A stretch of 64,000 bases of DNA, from positions 34,906,001-34,970,000 of the forward strand of contig NC_091976.1 of NCBI RefSeq assembly GCF_036711975.1. Direction: 5' to 3'. The notes below the pieces were generated by a model that was given only the letters and a program-made list of their open reading frames with translations, made no database searches and was not told where the DNA came from. The DNA comes from Onthophagus taurus. Its lineage: Eukaryota; Arthropoda; Insecta; Coleoptera; Scarabaeidae. Below are positions 24,420-38,800 of this stretch, one piece after another (within the stretch, counting starts at the first letter, position 1; every line of letters begins with the position of its first letter). A program made the position numbers and the translations under genes.

Positions 24420-25510
24420 GATCTCCAAGGGCGAGAAGAGGTGCTGCTAATCTGTTAAAAACTGGTAATCTTTGCTCTTCGATCCCTGGACTATGTAATT
24501 CTGGTTCGCTACTAAAAAAAGAACCCATCGATGAGGTAGGAGACTGACTTAAACTACATGGTGGACTTGGACTATCCAAAGATAACGAAGGGCTCAATGC
24601 GACAGGCCTCGGCCTCGTTACCGGCCTGCCACCAATCAAAGCCGCACTAACTTGATGTTGCTGTTGTTGTTGATGATGTTGCACCCTTCCGTGTTGTTGC
24701 AACACCTCATCTTGGTTGTGCACAAAATGGCATCTTGGACCGTACGGACAGAACCCGACCGTGTGGTACGTCCTGCAGAGCTCCGTCTTGTACTTGGGAT
24801 GTCTCGCGAGACTTCTCAACTCGGCAACTCCATGAGCAAATTGACACTTATCTCCATATTTACAAACACCGAACTCCTCATACGGTCGACACAACTCCGT
24901 TTTATACCTTGAAGTATTTACGGTTGTCGCCGCAACCGCCGCGGATGGCGCCGGGGCGGATTGCGTCCTCTCCAACCTTCGATGTTGTTGTTGCTGCTGC
25001 TGTTGTACTTGTATATTGGTCGTCATCGTTATTAAAGAGACCAAATTTGCCGCCGTCGAGGAGGAACCCACGGGAGTCGATGGCATACGTGTTAATTTGT
25101 ATCTCGCCGCTGGGGCTCCCACCGCCAACGGCACTCCTGAAGACAATTCAGATTGTGAATTCTGAAAAGTAACGAGAAATGGGTAAAATTTAATATATTT
25201 AAAATCGAAAAGATTAAACACTTTCATCTTTAAGCGACTACTATCGCCGGAGGTTGTAAACACAATTGGGAAAAGTTGTTCTAAAAGCCTACTTTCTCGA
25301 CGACAACGTTCTTTAAGAACGTTGGCGACGAAGAACTTATTTGAGAAAGCCGGGAGAGGAAGGCGTGATCAAATGAAAAACAACCAACAACTATCTATGT
25401 TCTTTCGAGGAAGGAAAAAGTATCTATATACTCTTTTTTATATATATAATTACCTTAATAATATCCCCGAATTCATACATGGCACTTTGTGACATCACCG
25501 CCGTAGACAT
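24409..25510 (-). CDS. Tis11: TIS11/ZFP36-family tandem CCCH zinc-finger mRNA-decay factor, complete
   Basis: TIS11/TTP proteins bind AU-rich elements in mRNA 3'UTRs and recruit the CCR4-NOT deadenylase. Two coding exons, 25510-25454 (19 aa) and 25161-24409, with a 292-nt phase-0 intron, give 269 aa, shorter than the Drosophila protein. The tiny first exon followed by one large exon is also the vertebrate ZFP36-family layout. Finger 1 is C110-x8-C119-x5-C125-x3-H129 and finger 2 is C148-x8-C157-x5-C163-x3-H167, with lead-ins RYKTEL and KYKTEL. RTQSAP near residue 84 resembles a 14-3-3 phospho-site. The C-terminal RLPVFNRLA (250-258) matches the CNOT1-binding motif. PolyGln runs flank the fingers. 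The stop lies in a perfect hairpin and AU-rich elements follow. Antisense frames over this gene are shadows. Confidence 0.95.
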
Positions 25511-25868
25511 TCTGATAAATCCTTATTTATTTAATAATTTTGCTCACTTTTCCTTTGAAAAAAATTTATTTTTTTCTTAATTAAACTTTGCGCACTGCCC
25601 GTACAACCGACAACTCGAACTGAGATTTTTCTCTTTCTCTCTCCACAACCGTATACAATATGAATGAGTGTTATATTTTCGAGAACCGTCGCACTCAACT
25701 TGAAAAAGTCTCTTTTTACTCTCTCGACAAGTACGTTTCGCTCGCAGCGCTGTTCCGGCTCGACTCTGCGCTGAATAGGCTTGCCGTCAGACAACACTCA
25801 GTAGGTTTGATCCCCACTTCTCTCTCTAAAGGAGTGGTGGGGGGTTTGTGACGTTTACATAGATGGCG
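25511..25868 (-). promoter_or_regulatory. Tis11 5'UTR and proximal promoter
   Basis: This GC-richer block directly upstream of the Tis11 start must hold its 5'UTR and probably its promoter. Visible are a CTCF-like AGATGGCG at 25861-25868, TGACGTTTAC at about 25849 and runs of GAGAGA-like sequence on the minus strand. The start site cannot be fixed from sequence alone. Short frames on either strand look spurious. Confidence 0.5.
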
Positions 25869-26346
25869 TTTGTTTCTTTTTTAGAGGGAAACGTTGTATT
25901 TTCGACCTTAGCACTCTCCGTCCACTATTATTGAGTTAATAAAGTTGATTCGAAAATGAGTTTTAAAAAGAAATAGGGAAAGTTTTGGTTTCAACATTTC
26001 TTTTTAACATTAAATTATTATTGATCAAATCAAGAAATAAAGGAATTCTTAAAAACGGAATCCTATTAAAAAGCATTTTACTTTGAAATTGTGATTATTA
26101 TATTTACATGTTCTTAAAAACAATAAAATTAAAGTACTTCCCGGAAGGCCAATTAAAATGTTATGCAACTAAATTACCTGAGCTCGTTGTCGATTCCGTT
26201 GTGTACAAAACAACGGTGACTCAGCGATTTATTTTGTGTTTATGTTTTATATCAAATTTGAAATTTTATTTTAACTTTAATATATACATATTTTAACATA
26301 TATCTAAAACAACAACGAATAATTCTGATTGTGTTCAGTCACAAAA

Positions 26347-26840
26347 TTAACATCTCCAAGTGTCTCATCGAGTCGAAAGCCTTCTCAAACTCGATGAATA
26401 CCCTACCATGCTGTGTTCTTTTGATTCGTTAAACAGAAGAATCATATGATATGCTCTCGAAGAATATGCGGTCCCTCTGAATGTCATCAAGAGATATATG
26501 AGGGGTATAAGTGTACCGATCCTCAATAGTTACTTAGGCAAATTCTGAAAGCAAGCGAATACAGAGAGCAAATGAGGTCTTCATGCAATCGTACCCTATC
26601 TAAGTAGCGAAATAAGACATATGTACATTTCAAAAAGAACTAAACTTCGCTTGCTCAACAGCGTAACTCAACAATGTAAAGTCAGTCCTCCTGTATAGGT
26701 ATGAAACATGGAATTACAGGTATTATTCATTAATCAATGCCTGCAGTGCAATGACGCATTATAAGCGTGAGGTGCTATCCAATGCCTTTACTGTTGCCCT
26801 ATGCTACGCCAGGAGCGACAGGAAGTAAGTAAGTAAGTAT
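26347..26840 (+). mobile_element. Truncated LINE copy with inverted 5' part and (AAGT)n tail
   Basis: At 26347-26460 the minus strand encodes an RT block, VFIEFEKAFDSMRHLEML, matching the 'F.DFEKAFDSV.H' motif. At about 26553-26755 the plus strand encodes, across frameshifts, the region after the RT: RIQRANEVFMQ, then TKLRLLNS-like and NVKSVLLYRYETW (family: VKSVLLYG.ETW), then FINQCLQ. The plus-strand part ends at 26823-26838 in four AAGT units, a simple-repeat tail like those ending several LINE clades. Opposite orientation of the 5' and 3' parts is the mark of twin priming. All frames are broken. Confidence 0.75.
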
Positions 26841-29800
26841 CTCATCAATAAATATAGTCGGAATGGAAGCTAGGAACTAAACCAACATAAGAGACAATTT
26901 CAAAGTAAAAGAGCAAAAGTTAGAATACTCTATAATAAAGTATCAAACAAGAGGTAATATCTGAAAATATTCAAGCAAGCGGAAGTTATTGTCATACAAA
27001 CAAGAACAATCTTTGCTAACATCATTTAAACCAACCTATTTACTTGCTAATTTAGATTGATTCAAGAAAAGCTGTCGTTTACAAGGCTAACTTCGTATAG
27101 GTGATTTGTAACCTAATTTTAAACAAGTTAGACATTTTTATAACCTTAATTTAAAAGTTCACTAAAAAATAGTAACAAGTCCTTTACGATATACTTAAAT
27201 ACTTTTTAGATTTTCATGAAAAATATTGACATGATTAAACAGAATCCTTTTCGATAAACACTTGAAATGTATTGTTTAAAAAAACTAATTTATTTACGAA
27301 ATTCAATAAACTGATAACTACATTGTGACGCAACCGGAAAATTACTTGGTTCGATTTAACAAAAAATAGTGTTAAACAAATTTATACTTACAAAAGTAAA
27401 ATCGAAACCATCCATCTTTAACATTTCCGTTTTTAAAATTTATTAAATCCAATCGTTAAAGATAAAAGAAATCTTTCACTTTAACTTTAATAACGTTATA
27501 ACGTTTTAAAAAGTAATTTTCATGAAGGAAATCGATTCGTTCTCGTTCATGTCTTTTATCGAACTGGATATTATTTTAAAAACTTGTTTCTTTTTATTTT
27601 AAAACATCTGGGTTGTAGCCGGTTTTATATTTTTTGAAATTTAAAACGTAAGTAAAGAGTTTTTAAAAACTTTTCCGTTGATCTCTAAGAACAACAGGTA
27701 GATTTCGCATTGTCTCTGGAAAAAAGGGACTTCTATCGTAACTATCTTAAAAGAAAATTTCCTCCCCTTTTGACGATTCACCCCAATCTACCTGTTGCTT
27801 ATCCTTTTTGCCCCTTGTACATACCTTATTCACGACCCTCATTTCTACCTGCTGATTTTGTTTTTGTAATAGATCTTGCATACTCAAGTAGATAGTTTAT
27901 TCATTTTTTTTGGTTTTAAATGTACCGAGCAAATTTATTTGTATGTAAACTGTTTACAAAGTAAAGTGTAAGGGTTATTTAATAATATAGATTTCGTGCA
28001 CTTTAACGATGTGAAAATTATAACCCGATCCTCACCGTTTATTACATAGAAAATACGATTGCGTGAGATTCTTGCGTCGTTTTCTTACCTCCATGTGCTA
28101 ATTGTTCCAGCAAATACTTTGGTATCATTAATGTTAAGTAAACGGGTTATTTTTCGACTACATTGTATTCTCATTTTCAGCTGTAAATCTCTTCATTTGT
28201 TTAAAATCTTGGAAAATATCAAAATTAACAATTCAAATGAATCAATAAATACAAAATTCACAATCGTCTTGCGTAAAGATTTGACGACCACGCAATATTT
28301 TTTTGCATATTTTATCTATGTTTCGCATATTATATGTAGTTATCCCAAGCATTACTAATCGTTGCGATAAGTTCAATTGAATCACCATTGAAAAAAGAAG
28401 AGGATACCAATTCATACACGTTCGAATAATGTTATTCATCGTTGAACCGACCGTATTCGACCCGTTCATTATCGTTGTTGTATTAGTGCAATTAAACCGA
28501 TGAAATGTTAACAGAAGCTTCTATTACAGAGCTCGCTAAACAAACACCATGTTTACAAATAATGTTAACACAATATTAGTTTTTTCGGATTTTTAGTTAA
28601 ACTTCGTATTTAGTAGAGAGAGGTTTGGGTCAATCACCTTTTCTCGACTATAGTAAAGTTAGTAGATGGATTTGTTACAACATCTCTCTCATCGTTGAGA
28701 AATTTGAATGTTTAGGAAAAGAATTTAATCCTTGTTTGTCCCTGTTTGACGTGGAGAAAAGATAAGATTAATATAAATCCGTTTCGGAGGAAAAAATGAT
28801 GCAGAAAATAGATTATAAAAAAAAAACTGGTCTTTTCAAAATAATAATCTTAACGAGTTCATTAGTTAATTCAAGGTTAAAGAAATGTTCTGGGTTTCTG
28901 TTGACGTAGTTGTTTAAAACGTGTAAAAATCTAAATAGACATCGGCGTCACTTGGTTATTTACGAAACCAACCACATGTTCGACAGCGAAAGCCCATTCC
29001 TCAAACGTAATTTAATGACGTACTCTTCAGAATGTCAACGATTTCAATTAAAATTTATTTTTTTTAAGAAATTTCATTTATATATAAAACGATTTTAATG
29101 CGAGCGATAACTTACGTCACATTACACAATTTTATTTCTCAAATCGTTTTGTAGTGGTCTCATCTTATAATTTACGTACGTCAAATGATTTAATAAAATG
29201 TATATAATGTTGGTAAATCGATTAATTAAATTTGAATAAAACTTATTTTATTTTGTGATAGACGATGAAATATATAAAAAGATTATTTTATATTTCTCCG
29301 ATAACAACAAGGTCATCCATACCGGGAAAATCAAACCAAATTTTTTTTAAACGTTTGTTATTGCGAGTTAAAATATAACGTAGTATTTCGCAATCGAACG
29401 ACTTTTTTTGCGCAACATACACCGAGTACGATAACGAGTAATTGTTTTCAACTTTTTCAATAGACTATAAAACGGATGATAAACCCGACCAAATATAGAA
29501 GCGAATGCAAACCACCTCTATTTTATTATTTTTATTAATATTGTTATTATTGAAAATGGCTAATTACGAAGATCGTCGTGTATACTATACTTTTTGGGTA
29601 TGATTCACGGTTGTCACGCAAAAATCACAGAAAACGTCAACGATGACGAGGAAAATAACCGTGTAATATGCCGCTCTCTATTCAATTCTCTCTATACAAG
29701 GTCATTGGATATGTTGGTTTCGTTCAAAATTAAAAACAAGAAATATTTAAAAATATTCATATCGACTGTATTTTTAAGAATCATATATATGATATTTATG

Positions 29801-32800
29801 TTCAATTGAAGCTCAAAGATTCTAATTTAAATCTCTCCTAAACTCCCTGATCTGGTCAAGAATTAACTCAGCCACTGGTAAAGAACATGTAATCTTTTCG
29901 AAGCTAAGACAAGAAGTTCAAAGAAAAGATTCATAAGTCAAAAATTGAAAAGTGATACGAATCAACCAAAATCAAATATAGTGCTAAAAATACTTGAAAT
30001 GAATTCAGAAACACTCAAAACGTATAGTTATATCAAAATCTCAAGGTCGATTTTTTTTACAATTACGATACTGTTTATACACATCGTATATGCGACGAAA
30101 TAAAAAGACAACGATGATGAAGAATGAACTAAAAAATAATTCGTTATCATTTTATAAATAATATCTTATTTTTTTCAACTATTCTATAATAAACACATAA
30201 CAAATTTGAAACGTTACGAGAACTTATCTTTGAGCTGTGTGATAAATTTAACGAATTATCGACAATGTACGCCTCTTTCCCTCTGCTGCCATTTGAAAAC
30301 AACCAGAGCAAATACTGATAATACGGCGGTCGGGTTGATAACGACGAAAATAGAACCATTTTTGTCGTAACTGTAGTTGTGTCGGAGATAACACAAATGT
30401 CGTGTGATATAGAGAGAGGCCAATTTCAGTATTTCTTCGATGCACACTGAACGTACACACAGACAGACGAAAGAATTGTTATTTGCTGTCGATAATGTTT
30501 TTGGATTGCAAGATCAACAAAAATTAACTGTGGTTATCTGGGCAAGGACAACTTGTTGATGTGATAATTGTAGGATAAAATTTAATTTTTAAAATACCCA
30601 TAAAAACAAAATCATTTATCATCATCATATTTAAATAATACGTCAATTTAGAAAAAAAAGTTTACATGTCGATACTTATTCCTCCTGGCTTTTCCTTCCG
30701 TAAATTATTTTCATTATAAATTTTTGATAAACAACATATATATACATACATACGTATATGTATAGTAGGTTAAAATAATTATTTTCTAGTACGCGATTTG
30801 TATGAATCGGTAACTCTTGTTATTTAAGACACTTAATGAACCGTAAAAAGTAAATTACGTTGCAATCTAATTAAATTTATCTAATTAAACTACATTGAAG
30901 AAACGTGACGAAACTTACAGTTTTTATCGTGAAATACAAGAAGAAATATAAACGAATTTTTAAAAACCCACTTTGTTTCTAATTTTGAACTCTTTATGGC
31001 CGAGTTATCACAGCGTGGGGTACATTACGCGTAGAGCCATTTTAGACAAGTTTTTTCGACCACTAACAAGGGCTAATGTTACTACGAGTATAGATATATT
31101 TATAGATGGACGATGAGGATCTCGGCACGCATCGTGTAACTCGATACGCGGCTGAAAAATCGAACAAAGTGTCCGAGAACACTAAAACAAAAAAAAAAAA
31201 AAAAAGAAATACCAGCATGCACTTGTTGTAATGTGTTAGCAGGGGACGTGTTTAATGAAAGCGCAGATGCAGCTTAGCACATCTGGTTCCTTCGGTAACT
31301 TTGAGGAGAGAATGTTGAAATTAAAAACAAATGTAACAATAATTTCCCCAAAACGTTTTCTTTTTATTTCCTTCTTCAGTTTCTCGTTGTTCGTTTTCGG
31401 TTTAGTTTATTTGCGAAACTTAAAACAGGTGACACTCTCGATGTTGTGTAAATATAAACGACTTTCGTATTGTGTAAGCGAGAAATTTTAGTTACGTAAC
31501 CGTTAGTTTTCCATTTTCGAAAAAAAAGGAACAGAAATGCTGCGCTATGTGTCAGTCACAGTTCGGGATTAGAATCGTCGCTACAAAAGGAACAATTTTG
31601 TCAATATCGGGACTCAATTAGTTACCTTTTACATATACCGTTTTGTTGCATACAGAATCGAACGGATTTCTCAACGGTTACAGAAATTTCTTGAATAAAA
31701 CCATTCAAATAATGATTCATTTCAAATATTTCACACGCCATTTATATCTAGACCATCCACCACAGACATTTCTCTCATTTTCTTAACGACCTATTAAGCA
31801 AATTGTTAACATTAAATTCTATCTCTTTATGAGATGTCAGAAAAGGGACGGAAACGTTCATTTATTTATACATGTGATGATTCAAAAATTACATAAACGA
31901 CGGACAACAACATTTTAAGTAAGAACTACAAAATTTCAATAAACTTGTTGTTACAAAGCAGTTCAAAATATGACTAATTGAACAGAAAAACAATAAAAAA
32001 AAAGAATTGCCTTTCTTTTAATCAATAATGTTTACTAATTTGGTTGCTAACCTTAAATTTTTTAGTTTTTCTAAATATATGTATGACAAACTATATTTAT
32101 GTCTGCAATATATCGTGGATAAACCGCAGTCTGTATGTCTGTATTGGTTATCACCGAGGAATAAAGTGACTCATCTATTTGGAACAATAGAATTCGCAGT
32201 ACTTTTTTATCTCCCCGGAGACTTTTTTGATTCAAACCCAGGAGTTCAAGGTATTTAATTACAAAACTCTTTTATAGACATTGTTTGTCTATAATCTAAT
32301 GAGGAAATGAAAAACGCACGTGGCCTTACTATTCTACACGTTTTCAAAAACATTGATAACATTTTATGTTGCTAGCAATCATTTAAATTTTTATTTTTTT
32401 AGCTAAAGAATTAGCCTTTTCATTGAGCGCGTTTCAAAGGTCAATTCTGTGAAAGCGACCGTTGATATTAAAAAGTTAAAACCACGAAGGGGAGACCGCG
32501 TCAACAGACATCATCTTTCTTTTAGGCCAATTGAAATCGTAAACGACTCGGTTTTAATAGATATATACAACACGAGACAAGATGACATGATATCCTGTGT
32601 AAACCAAAAATTTTGATTTTAAATCTGGTTTTATAGTAAAGAGCATCTTTATGAATCATTTTACTCGCTCCTTGTTGTGTTGAATCATAAAGCTACATAT
32701 ATAACCGTAGTTTTTTATTTCTTATTGTTCCTTTATTATTCCTTTCGTTCTATATTTTTAAATTTTACTTATTTTCTCGTTTCTACAAGTACCTAATTGT

Positions 32801-35800
32801 TTTACAGTGGGAGTTATGACATCGTTAGGTGCTGATTTCGTTAAAATACAATTTCCCGTTGCGTTTTTAAAACTGAAACAAAGACCGCCACTCACGACAA
32901 ACGTGCTGACGTACTGCTACGTTCTTTTAGAGCGTTTTGCCGTTCCGTGTACGTATACGTAGTCGTGTGTTTTTGTCCACTCGTATATAAAATATGCAAA
33001 CGTCTACATGTTGAAGGACTTCCACTTGCCCGTTGAATGTGTTTTGAGACTTTTTCTTCTTCATCTCGCGCATAATCCAACAACCGGATTTCGTACGTGG
33101 AATTATAAACGTTCTGGCTTTGTTAGAATATAAATAAACCATATTAAAAACAATAAAACGAAGGAATTGAAGTTCTTGAATTGCAATGATTAAGTAACCA
33201 TACAATTAAAATAAATTTGATATCGCAAGTTTAATGACAAGACAAGAAAAATCAAACAAGTGGCTTTGAGAGAACGGAAGATGCAACAAAAGAATCTCCT
33301 AATAGTTCACGTTGTATAACTCGTAGAGGACGGATTTGGGAAAGAATATTTTTAGCCCATTGGGAACGCATCGTGGAATCAAAACAACGCGTTTCATTTC
33401 CCTCTTTGACATTTCAACGACGACGAAAAAGACGAGGGTGGTTCAACCCCACTTGTACAGCTTTTCTTGTGGACGACGTCTTGTAATTCAACCTAACCTA
33501 GCCCAACTTTACGCACACATGCAGAAAGAAAGAAGAAGAAGGAGCGTGGGAAAGCCGACATGTGTACGAAACGTCTCAACAAATAAACACAGTGCGTCCA
33601 CAAGGAACGCATCGGTGGTGCACATCTGGTAAACAGTGTAAAGACCTAGTGGTAGGATCACCACCCCACACACACATACAGAAAAAGAACTTGCTCCCTA
33701 AGAAATTAGTTTTGGTGCTGTGTACAATTTTAAAAAGAGGAAGGAAAACTTGTCAAAAAAAATCTACAGGTGGATTCATAAAATGTATTTATAAAGTCTA
33801 TAAAATGTAAATAAACTAAGTAACCTATAATGCGCAAGTGTTGAATAGTAAAAATATTCTTATATCTAATGGTTTTATCCTTGAATCTTTATTATTATAT
33901 TTTATGAGTGTATCGGTGCGTGCAGTTTCTAAAAATCGCCTTCGTTTCGTTACGCTTAATCAAACCTCGGAGCGGTTACAAGTCGTGCTTTATCAGTGGT
34001 TACGCAGTTGTTTAAAAACGAAAAGAATAAAGAAAAAATAACTTTAAACATTGTTTAAAAAATATAAATCAAAGCTATTATTGTACGTTTAAAGCGAATC
34101 ACGCTTAAAAAAATAAATTCGTGTGTTTTTGCGTATACTAGAAAAACGTACATGTTTCATCATTTTAGTTTTTACAGGACATAGGAGGATTCGATGCGTG
34201 CACATTTTATGGTCGTCGTCCCAAAAAGGAGCCTTTTAAAATCCATCCTCTTCATTTGAAAGCACCTGCATGCCATAGAAACGGGGTTATTTCAAACATT
34301 CGTGTAAAGGGATGATCAAAAGAAATATTTTAAATGTTGTATAATAAATTTTAGTTTTAATTTAATATTTTTAAGTACGAGAAAGTTGAGTGTTTACCAT
34401 TCAGTTTATTTACAACAAGTTATGTTGACATATATTTGCGATATAAGACATGTACATCCTATGTTATCGTTCCTTCAATTTTTATCAAATTCACTGCTCC
34501 TCTTGTCAAATATTGACAAGACAGCTTCAACCAAGGAGACAATAAGGTGGCGACTGGGTATATACGTATACTTTGATTGGAACGATAATACAGGAAAAGT
34601 ACACAAAACGAAGATAAGAAATACGAGTTTTTAAGTAGAAATTTATACACACAAATACTTAATGCTAAGATAAGATAAACATTTTACGACGGTTTATCTC
34701 GAAGATTCATTACTGGAAAACGATCTGGATGATTATATATGAAATACGTAAAATATTTCATTGTAAGTAATAATTAAAGTAAAAAAAAAACCGACGAAAA
34801 TAATAATTGTTTCGGGACAATGATGATATCTCTCACTCAAGTATAATGTAATTGAGATATCATTAAATATACTGTATTACTAAATTAATCATCATCATAT
34901 TATCAAAAAAAATTATAAAAATAAAAGGCATCATGAGACATCCGACGATACCAAAGGTCAACGCTGTATTTCGAGAATCTTCCACATGTGGTGCATTAAA
35001 AAAACCGAGCCAAGTATCGAATGTCATAAACCGAGTCCTCTTCTTCTTTGCGACAAGTTTCTTCTCCCCCACGTGTTGTCCAGTCGTAAGTTTTCTATAC
35101 AAACCTCTCCCCTCGTATGGCAGACACCTGTTAGCTGCTAAAAGGACCTTAACCGTACCACATAATACCGTGATTTCTACAAGGGATTCCGACCCTTATA
35201 TAAAGCTACCATAAAAACGCGGAACCCTATTCACTGCGTTCCCTATTTTATTTTTTTCCTTTAGTAGGGACCTTTCCTTACAAAATTATTCACCGGTTTC
35301 GTGTTTTAATACGGAGACCAAAAAAAGTTATTGAACACACGTTCTATACGGTTGCGGTTAAGGTTATGTTTCAAAAACCTAAACATTCGAAATTTCGTAC
35401 GAAATTGCTCGTAACTCAGCAAGGCCCAACGAATACAACGTTCATATTACAAAACGAGTATTTTCAATTCCTTATATTGTTTTGTCTGCGGTAGAACGTG
35501 GTCGTTGGCCGAAACGTCGTTGTTGAGACTGCGCGCCGTACGCATACTATAACTCCACGCCACGCTGGTGTTCACCGCCCAAGGGCCAATGCATACGCAA
35601 AGATACGGCGAAACTATACGTTGAATGCAAACTAGTACCACACCTATCCACAGTACGTGTATTTAATGCATAGCTATAATATAGTGCCTACGTAGTATAT
35701 TGTAGTCAAACGAATCCGTTTTCTGCGTAAACTTTATCTCCCGATCTTTATGTAAATACGCAACAAATTACAAGACTTTATAAAGATGAAAATATGTTAT

Positions 35801-38800
35801 TACAAGGAACTATCAAGATTGATTTGATAATTGACAAGGTTACAGTCATTAAATTAAGGTGTTAAAAAGTGAATGGAAAAAACATGTCTTACCATCCATT
35901 GGAAATTATATTTCAGAACGAGCGTACTCGATTTAAATATTATCTGTAAATCTTGTCATTAATCGATTTAATGTAGACAAGAGTAAGGTAGTTGAAAAAT
36001 TTAATGAGTCAAGAAGATGCTTTGAATTATCGAGATTTTGTATCACCATCACATCAATTATCGATTAAGATATAGTTTTTCAAAAATGGTTAGTGATTTC
36101 CTCGAATGTAACGAATTTATTGTACATAAGTAATTATTTCAACAACTATGTTGTACGTACCTTTGCCATTTCACGCAAATATTGAGATACTAACGCAATT
36201 TACGGCAATAATATACTGATGTAAATTCAAATTTATTTACAAATCATGCTTTACTACCATGGTAGTGTTAAGAAGGAAAACGAATGGGTAACGTTTATAT
36301 CAAAGACAAATCGATATTATCTGGTGAATGTGAATTTGTTGAGAATTCTAAACTCGATAATAAATGTCTCTTCTACAGTTTATGTTTTCGATTTAAAATT
36401 CAATACAATTTAACCGAATTAGTTAATTGGTTACAAACCTAACCTACACCTCGGTGAGTTTACGTTGGTCGGCTTTGTTTGTCGTACACACGTTTCGCAT
36501 GGTTAACCGACACATACATACATGCACACACCGTATCGTTCAATACGTTCCATTATAGTTTCAACTACAATAAATCAGCACGTGCTCTCTTTTGTGTCTA
36601 ATACGTAAACAATGTTCAGTTTATTTTGGATTAGATACAGCCGTGGCTTTAGTGATTTTGTCACGTGCGATGTATAAAAAATATATTTAACAATTTCAAT
36701 ATTTTTCTATTGATAATCAATATATTGAAAAGTATTAATACAATAAAATTTCAAGTTTTTGATTAAAATCGATTGCGTAACAAAAAGTTTTCTAGAAAGC
36801 AACAACCTGTATAGAAAGAAATAAATATAAATATACTACTTTCCTGGTTACTGTATTAAGAATATGTACGTGTAGAACCGCCAAAACTGCTTTCACTTTC
36901 TCCGTCAAGGCAACAAAGAAATGCGCGTGGATAGAACCACGCTTCCTATAATTTCTTCCTCTTTCTTCTTTATACGACCGCCAGATGTGTTATAACAATT
37001 GACTATTTGTACGAGTGAAAGTGTCGTGTATCACTCACACTTTTGCGGTGACATTATGATGCGCTTCGGTTGTGCAAAAAAATTATTGATGTAGAACATC
37101 GACTACCGGTTGCGAAATTCAAACGATTATGGCGCCACCAACATAATAGTTTAGTTTAACTTTTACTTTTATTGTTACCTCTTTCATTAAATATTCGTGT
37201 AATGTATCATATTTGCATTTAAGCTAGTAAGTATCTGGTACTACTAATGATACAAAAAATCTTTTCAAATTACATAAGTACCTACATAAGTCATAAACCT
37301 TTACTTTTTATACCTTCATAAATAATTAGTCGTTTGGTATTCAGGTGTCCCAGATTTATACTTAAGTTATGCTACTACCATGCACACACACTTTATTATA
37401 AATTTTTGTTAAAGAACCACATGTTTTATTAAGTTCAAGAATTATACTAGTTAACTCGGAATCCTTGAGTTTTACAATTGCAAAACTTAACGATAGATTA
37501 CAACTACGTTACATGCTGTTATCAATCGGTCGTCCTCAACAACAACAAAAAAGGGTTTAAAAAAAAATAAAACAACGAGCATTCAAGGTAGACCAAGCTC
37601 GAGGTGTGCCGCCACCGCGTTGCCGCTGCACAAGTAATTTGTATTTTACAGCTCCCCACTTCGACCGCTGTCATGTACGGTTCAACGACCTTTCGAGTCG
37701 CTTTCGTAACATATATTTGTTTAGTACACAGAAAACATACTTGCACAGTCAGTTATCGCACCTCTGTAAATGCTGTTGGAACCTAGCGGTTCTAGAACCC
37801 TGTGCGTTTGACCATCTAACTTGCTTCAACATATGTATATTAGTACCTGTATTGGAAAGAAAAAGAAGAAAATTTCATTTTTTTACTTTATGCGCTATAA
37901 TTACCGATGTGACTCATGAAATGACAACTCACCATCAAAGAAAATGACTCAACATTTATATTAGTTGTGTTCATTTAAAAATATCGAGTGATCAAGATTT
38001 TGTTGTAAATAGTTAATAGACCTTACAATAAACATTATTACTGCAATATAAATCAGTATATCTGTATAATTTTGCATAATAAATGATATAAAAAAATGTC
38101 AGGTCATCGAGTAAAAAGCGGGGATTAAGTTATGTCCTTAATAATTATAATTATATTGTTGAAAATATGTAATTAACTGTAGACAATGTCCGACGGCCAT
38201 TACTACAGTTTTAGTGTCGTTTTAATAACGTTTGGTTCGAGAATTGTAAATCATAACAATTTGTTTAAATCACACAATTTCGATATGAAATCAAATACAT
38301 ATTTCTAAAGGTTTAGTTCGTTGTTTTTTCTATAATACTTGTCAATGTAAATTTTTTAGTGTTTCTGTTGGTATTATATAGGACCCTTATAAAATTTATG
38401 TTGTTTTCCTGATTTTTAGTAACATTTTCAGTAACCAAATAGTTGAGGTTAAAACACTAATAAATTTGTAGATAAATACGACTTTAACGAAGTACATATT
38501 TATTGTAAAAACGTGCTACAAAGTAATTAAATAGAACAAAACACCTTTTCTAGGTAAATAAATGGCAAATAAACACCCCGCAACATTTTTTATGCACCTT
38601 TTCTTTTTAAATAACGAAAGCTCAAACGTTAGTGTGACATATCTATTTCAAAACATGATAAAACAAAACACCCTGTTAATTTTGCAAACTTTACAACAAA
38701 ATCACAGGTATTATAGAAAAAAAATGAACTCTAGTATGAAATCACAATAACTGAATTAAAAATCTCCCGTTTTGTATGCTGTCAGTTTATACATACTAAA

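Noticed and set aside
24652-25172. Two plus-strand frames of 86 and 145 codons opposite Tis11
   Set aside because: They are antisense shadows of the conserved zinc-finger exon.
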